Shown here in pieces: positions 4,689 through 8,141 of a stretch of DNA of 8,141 nucleotides. The position numbers and the translations under genes are program-made. Numbering within the stretch: position 1 is the stretch's first letter; each line of letters starts with the position of its first letter. The notes beneath the pieces were generated by a model. That model made no database searches, was not told the origin of the DNA, and saw only the letters and a program-made list of their open reading frames with translations. Origin of the DNA: Candidatus Uhrbacteria bacterium. GTDB taxonomy: Bacteria > Patescibacteriota > Patescibacteriia > UBA9934 > GWF2-40-263. The stretch lies in the NCBI GenBank assembly GCA_903831335.1, contig CAIKXH010000023.1, positions 1 to 8,141 on the forward strand, read 5' to 3'.

Positions 4689-7100
4689 ATGTACACGAAA
4701 TTTTTTGGGGCTCTCATGCGTGGGGTAACATATCTTTTGGTATTTTTGATTCCTCTCTTTTTTCTCCCATGGACACAGGATGTTTTGGAGCCAAATAAAC
4801 AGATGGTCCTTGTTGTTCTTACAGTGATTGGACTTGCGGCATGGCTCGGATCCATGGTTGTGCAAAGACGTTTTGAATTTCGAGCAGGGCTTGTAAATAG
4901 TCTTCCGGCTGTTTTTTTATTGTGCGTGTTCATTTCATCTTTCTTTTCTAAGGCACGTTATCAATCATGGGTAGGTCAATCTTCGCAGGAATATGTGAGT
5001 TTTTTAACAACAGCCCTGTTGGTCTGTGTGTTTTATTTATTTTTGAACGTTCATAAAGATGTTTTGGCACAACGTCGTGCGCTTACGGCACTGTTGTGTT
5101 CCGCAACGCTTGCGGGAGTTTTTTCTGTCTTGCAATTATTCCACGTGTATCTTCTTCCGTTTTCATTTGCAAAATCGATTGCATTTAATACCGTCGGTAC
5201 ATTTAACGGTCTCACACTTTTTCTGACGATTGTCATGTTCTTGGGTCTTGCGCTTTGGTTGGTCTCACACGAAGGGGGAGATAAGATTATTTCATCTGGG
5301 GTTCATGGCATGTTCATGCGTGGCATGATCTTGTTTGTTTCCATAATGAGTCTCGTGTGTCTTGTTGCTGTAGATTACGCAGCCTTTTGGATATTGGTTA
5401 TTTTTGGGGTTCTTCTTTTGACCTCATTTGGGTTTTTGCAAACAAAAGAATTTCCAAATGTACGCAGGTTCATCTTTCCTCTTCTCCTGCTTTTTGTTTC
5501 ACTCTTTTTCCTGTTTCTTCCATCACCCGTTTCTTTGAATCTCCCGCTTTTGGTTTCCCCTCGTTTTTCCGCAACATGGAATATTGCAAAATCAACACTT
5601 TCATCCAGTGTTTCAACGCTATTCATTGGTTCTGGGCCAGGAACGTTTGCATATCAATTTCAATTGTATCGTCCTGTAAGTTTGAATAGTTCACCATTAT
5701 GGTCACTTACATTTGATCGTGGGGCATCTGCCTTTTTGACCCGTCTTTCAGATTTTGGATTACTCGGATCACTTGCTTGGCTTTTGTGTGTTGCTTGGAT
5801 TGGTTGGCTTGCGGTAAATAGACTTGTAAATGTCAGAAATCACGAGACATGGAAAATGACCTATGTGTTGTTTGTGGGGTGGTCTCTCCTTGTTGCTTCT
5901 CAGTTTTTATTCCCATCGAATTTTACGTTTGAGTTTTTGTTGTGGGTCATGAGTGGAATGCTCGTCGCACATTTACTCCCATCTATTTGGAAAACTGATT
6001 TTGCCCATTCTCCAAAACTGGGATTGTTGGCTTCCTTCCTATTTGTGTTCATGTTCGTTGGAATGTTTGCTTCTGTTTTATTTATGGAGCAAAAATTCAT
6101 GGGAGAAAAGACGTTTACAAAAGCGGTTGCGCTTGATCAGAAACATGCAGACATGTTGTCTGTGATAAAAACATTAGATAAAGCAATTCAATATAATGCC
6201 CTAAGTGATGTGTATGTGCGAAATGAAAGTTTTGCCTTACTCACACTTGCTTCACAAAAAATTCAATCGTTGAGTGGGCAAAAAATGACCGACGATCAAA
6301 CAAAAGAGATTTCTCAACTCGTGACAGCTTCTGTTCAGGCCGCATCACGCGCGGTTGAAAATGAGCCCAATCAAGTTGCAAACTGGGAAGTGCTCGGAAC
6401 GGTTTATCGGGAAGTAATGCCTTTTGCACAAGGGGCAGAAGATTTGGCGGCAAATGCATTCACGAATGCGATCAAACTAAACCCTTCCAATCCTGTTCGT
6501 TATACAGATCTCGCACGTGTTTATTTGGCTGTAGCGGATCGTGCAAAAGCACTAAGGAGTTCAAAAGATGCAGAGCAAGCGAAATCTGCAGGGGAACGAG
6601 AGCAAAAACTTCTTTTGACAGCAGAACAAGCTTTGGTGAAAGCGATTCAGTTGAAGGGTGATTATTTGCCTGCACATTATTACCTTGCGGCAACCTATGA
6701 ACGTGAAGGAAAAGTTGCTGAAGCAACAGCAAGACTCGTTGCACTTACAAAAAATACCCCAACAGATATTGGTCTTGGTTTCGAGCTTGCGCAATTGTCT
6801 ATTCGAACAAAAAAATTTGATAACGCAAAACAAGAACTCGAAAGAATTCTCGTCCTGAACCCAAAACACTCAAACGCCCTTTGGTACCTCGCGAGCGTTT
6901 ATGAAATTCAAGCAAACCATGAAAAAGCGATAGAGCTTGTTAGAAAAGTGGTTGAACTGAATCCGGGGAACAAGATCGCCTCAGAGCGATTATCAAAGTT
7001 GCAGGCAGGCGAGACAACAACCGTTCTTCCTGAGCCAATTCAAGTACAGGAAGGCGCTGTATCAACAGAACCATCTGCACCAGTTCAAATTCAGCGTTAA
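4689..7100 (+). CDS. O-antigen-ligase-like polytopic membrane protein with C-terminal TPR domain
   Basis: An 803-residue two-part protein. Residues 1 to about 466 hold some 12 to 13 hydrophobic segments (for example 11-29, 37-57, 105-120, 131-150, 211-250, 260-279, 355-378, 412-432, 444-466). In the long loop after about 290 is GSGPGTFAYQFQLYRP (314-329), the motif typical of the WaaL/Wzy O-antigen ligase and polymerase superfamily, followed by FLTRLSDFGLLG (349-360), also typical. Such proteins transfer or polymerise lipid-linked sugars on the outer face of the cytoplasmic membrane. From about 470 to 770 lie TPR-type helical repeats, clearest at 562-600, 641-690 and 694-760 (for example ALWYLASVYEIQANHEKAIEL). 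TPRs usually bind other proteins. The tail is Pro, Glu and Gln rich. The His that WaaL enzymes carry near the ligase loop is not seen in the aligned stretch (TFDRGASAF). Surface-glycan or protein glycosylation is therefore an inference; a glycan polymerase, ligase or non-catalytic relative are all possible. Confidence 0.85.
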   Translation: MYTKFFGALMRGVTYLLVFLIPLFFLPWTQDVLEPNKQMVLVVLTVIGLAAWLGSMVVQRRFEFRAGLVNSLPAVFLLCVFISSFFSKARYQSWVGQSSQEYVSFLTTALLVCVFYLFLNVHKDVLAQRRALTALLCSATLAGVFSVLQLFHVYLLPFSFAKSIAFNTVGTFNGLTLFLTIVMFLGLALWLVSHEGGDKIISSGVHGMFMRGMILFVSIMSLVCLVAVDYAAFWILVIFGVLLLTSFGFLQTKEFPNVRRFIFPLLLLFVSLFFLFLPSPVSLNLPLLVSPRFSATWNIAKSTLSSSVSTLFIGSGPGTFAYQFQLYRPVSLNSSPLWSLTFDRGASAFLTRLSDFGLLGSLAWLLCVAWIGWLAVNRLVNVRNHETWKMTYVLFVGWSLLVASQFLFPSNFTFEFLLWVMSGMLVAHLLPSIWKTDFAHSPKLGLLASFLFVFMFVGMFASVLFMEQKFMGEKTFTKAVALDQKHADMLSVIKTLDKAIQYNALSDVYVRNESFALLTLASQKIQSLSGQKMTDDQTKEISQLVTASVQAASRAVENEPNQVANWEVLGTVYREVMPFAQGAEDLAANAFTNAIKLNPSNPVRYTDLARVYLAVADRAKALRSSKDAEQAKSAGEREQKLLLTAEQALVKAIQLKGDYLPAHYYLAATYEREGKVAEATARLVALTKNTPTDIGLGFELAQLSIRTKKFDNAKQELERILVLNPKHSNALWYLASVYEIQANHEKAIELVRKVVELNPGNKIASERLSKLQAGETTTVLPEPIQVQEGAVSTEPSAPVQIQR

Positions 7101-7137
7101 ATAAAAACACCCCGTGTATTGCGGGGTGTTTTTATTT
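7099..7137. terminator. Bidirectional terminator between convergent genes
   Basis: A 16-bp stem (7099-7114 with 7122-7137) with GC-rich top CACCCCG/CGGGGTG, a 7-nt loop and A and T runs at its base. It ends the ligase/TPR gene on the plus strand, whose TAA (7098-7100) touches the stem base. It also ends the DHH-family gene on the minus strand, whose TAA (7134-7132) lies inside the stem. Confidence 0.93.
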
Positions 7138-8141
7138 CTGTGGAGTCAACGTTTTTTTAATATGATCCATTAATTGTGTCTCTGTTTGTGTAATGGTTTT
7201 GTTTGGGAAGGTGAGTCTTACCTCTTCATGTGTTCCAGAGGCGTGGAATGGGGAACAAAGAGAAACAGCATCGATAGGACGTTCTGTACGAACAATCGCT
7301 TTGATCTCGTGTTGCGCGTTTTCAAAGATGAGTACGGTTACGTGGGCGTTTGGAGAAGAGGAGAGAAGTTCATCGATGACATCTGGGAGATCTTGTTCTT
7401 CTGCACCAGCTTGCATGAAGTCCTGTGCGGAAAGCATGGTCCAGACAATGTGTGTTTGATCATCTGTTTTTAAACGAGCGAGTGCGCGTCCCCATAATCG
7501 CAACGTGGAAACAGAACGTGTGCGATAGAGGTGTTGAATGATATGTTCACGTTTTGCTCCGTAGGCCATGAGTTTGCTTGCGGTCTGCAATGTTTTTGGT
7601 GTGACGTTTTTTGTTTTAAAACTTTTTGTTTTTGCGATCATGCCTGTTAAAAACGCGGTTGCAATTTCTTCATCAATAAGTCCTGGTTCAATTGATGCGA
7701 TAAGATCATGGCAAACTTCACCGCAGGCCGAGGCTGTTAGATCGACAATATTGATTTGCCCGTAGTGTTCATTTTCAGGCGTGTGATCAATGTTGATGAT
7801 TGGTGTGCGGAAAAAGAAATCCGTGTTTTCTTGATAAAGATGCGCACAGGATTCGTGGTCTGGAGAGCCAATACAGATGATCAAATCATATCGATATCCA
7901 GAAGAAGATGTTCGGACATCTGCTGCTTCCCAGAATCCTTTTTTCGGAGAGAGATAAACAAAGAGTTTTTCATCTTTCAGCTCATACGTAAGTTCATCAA
8001 CTTTTGTTTTCGTTGCATCGAGTTCAATGACGAACTGTCTCAGATTTTCTATTTTATGTTGAATGCGTTCATGGCCGGAAAGGAATTGAGTATTCTTTGG
8101 TGTTGCACCGTCTGCAGCAACAATGGTTGGTTTTTTTTCTA
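7132..8141 (-). CDS. DHH-family phosphoesterase-like protein with degenerate motifs (partial)
   Basis: The frame is open from the right edge (first full codon at 8139) to TAA at 7132, giving 335 residues with the N-terminus missing. The layout is that of NrnA/RecJ-like DHH phosphoesterases, which hydrolyse short RNAs, pAp or cyclic dinucleotides. Counting from the edge: a Rossmann-like region leading to DLIICIGSPDHE (85-96), then IINIDHTPENEHYGQIN (114-130), DLTASACGEV (133-142), FLTGMIAKTKSF (163-174), and a C-terminal DHHA1-like region to the end. The key residues differ from active members. The motif II Asp is replaced (Gly91 in CIGSPD), DHH is DHT (118-120), and the usual TDTGxF reads AKTKSF (169-174). 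The C-terminal GGGH-type substrate motif is also not evident (ASGTHEE). The first motif (DxD) must lie beyond the window. A non-catalytic binding or regulatory role is inferred. A TTG at 7884 is an internal codon, not the start. Confidence 0.85.
   Translation of the reverse strand, partial: EKKPTIVAADGATPKNTQFLSGHERIQHKIENLRQFVIELDATKTKVDELTYELKDEKLFVYLSPKKGFWEAADVRTSSSGYRYDLIICIGSPDHESCAHLYQENTDFFFRTPIINIDHTPENEHYGQINIVDLTASACGEVCHDLIASIEPGLIDEEIATAFLTGMIAKTKSFKTKNVTPKTLQTASKLMAYGAKREHIIQHLYRTRSVSTLRLWGRALARLKTDDQTHIVWTMLSAQDFMQAGAEEQDLPDVIDELLSSSPNAHVTVLIFENAQHEIKAIVRTERPIDAVSLCSPFHASGTHEEVRLTFPNKTITQTETQLMDHIKKTLTPQK

Noticed and set aside
7132..7884. Treating the DHH-family protein as a 250-residue gene starting at TTG 7884
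   Set aside because: The frame is open for 85 more codons to the window edge and that stretch fits the domain. The TTG codes for Leu in DLIICIG.

Overview
The window is about 8.1 kb of compact, moderately AT-rich bacterial DNA. It most likely comes from a member of the Candidate Phyla Radiation (Patescibacteria). That assignment is an inference from several things: the gene families (a polytopic O-antigen-ligase-like protein fused to TPRs, an archaeal-type cytidylate kinase, a degenerate DHH-family protein), the very short intergenic gaps, start codons mostly without a Shine-Dalgarno sequence, and stop codons lying in or next to terminator hairpins. UGA is used as a stop (end of the kinase and of a 56-residue small protein) and does not interrupt any gene, so the UGA=Gly code of some CPR lineages does not apply.

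Left part (1-2562), all on the minus strand, read from right to left: tRNA-Ile with anticodon UAU, a putative 30-codon ORF overlapping a 56-residue two-helix membrane protein by ATGA, a heptamer-repeat hairpin, an RluA/RluD-type pseudouridine synthase, a cytidylate kinase-like protein, and ribosomal protein bL19 (rplS) with its own promoter and terminator. I see no clear terminator between the tRNA and the kinase, so these may form one transcription unit. Most of its recognisable members serve translation.

Middle part (2579-3251): back-to-back promoters drive tRNA-Ile leftward and a 155-residue membrane protein of unknown function rightward. The latter is followed by tRNA-Val(GAC) with a near-consensus promoter and a strong bidirectional terminator. 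Both tRNA genes encode their CCA end.

Right part (3253-8141): the CCA-adding enzyme (minus) and an 803-residue O-antigen-ligase-like/TPR protein (plus) diverge from a short shared promoter region. The ligase converges, across a second bidirectional terminator, on a DHH-family protein (minus) that runs off the right edge. In that protein three of the visible catalytic motifs are substituted, which suggests a dead enzyme.

There are no mobile elements, CRISPR arrays or clear signs of recent gene transfer. The points most worth a second look are the degenerate DHH protein, the tRNA-Ile(UAU), the heptamer-repeat hairpin next to the pseudouridine synthase start, and promoters placed so that two genes would have leaderless mRNAs.
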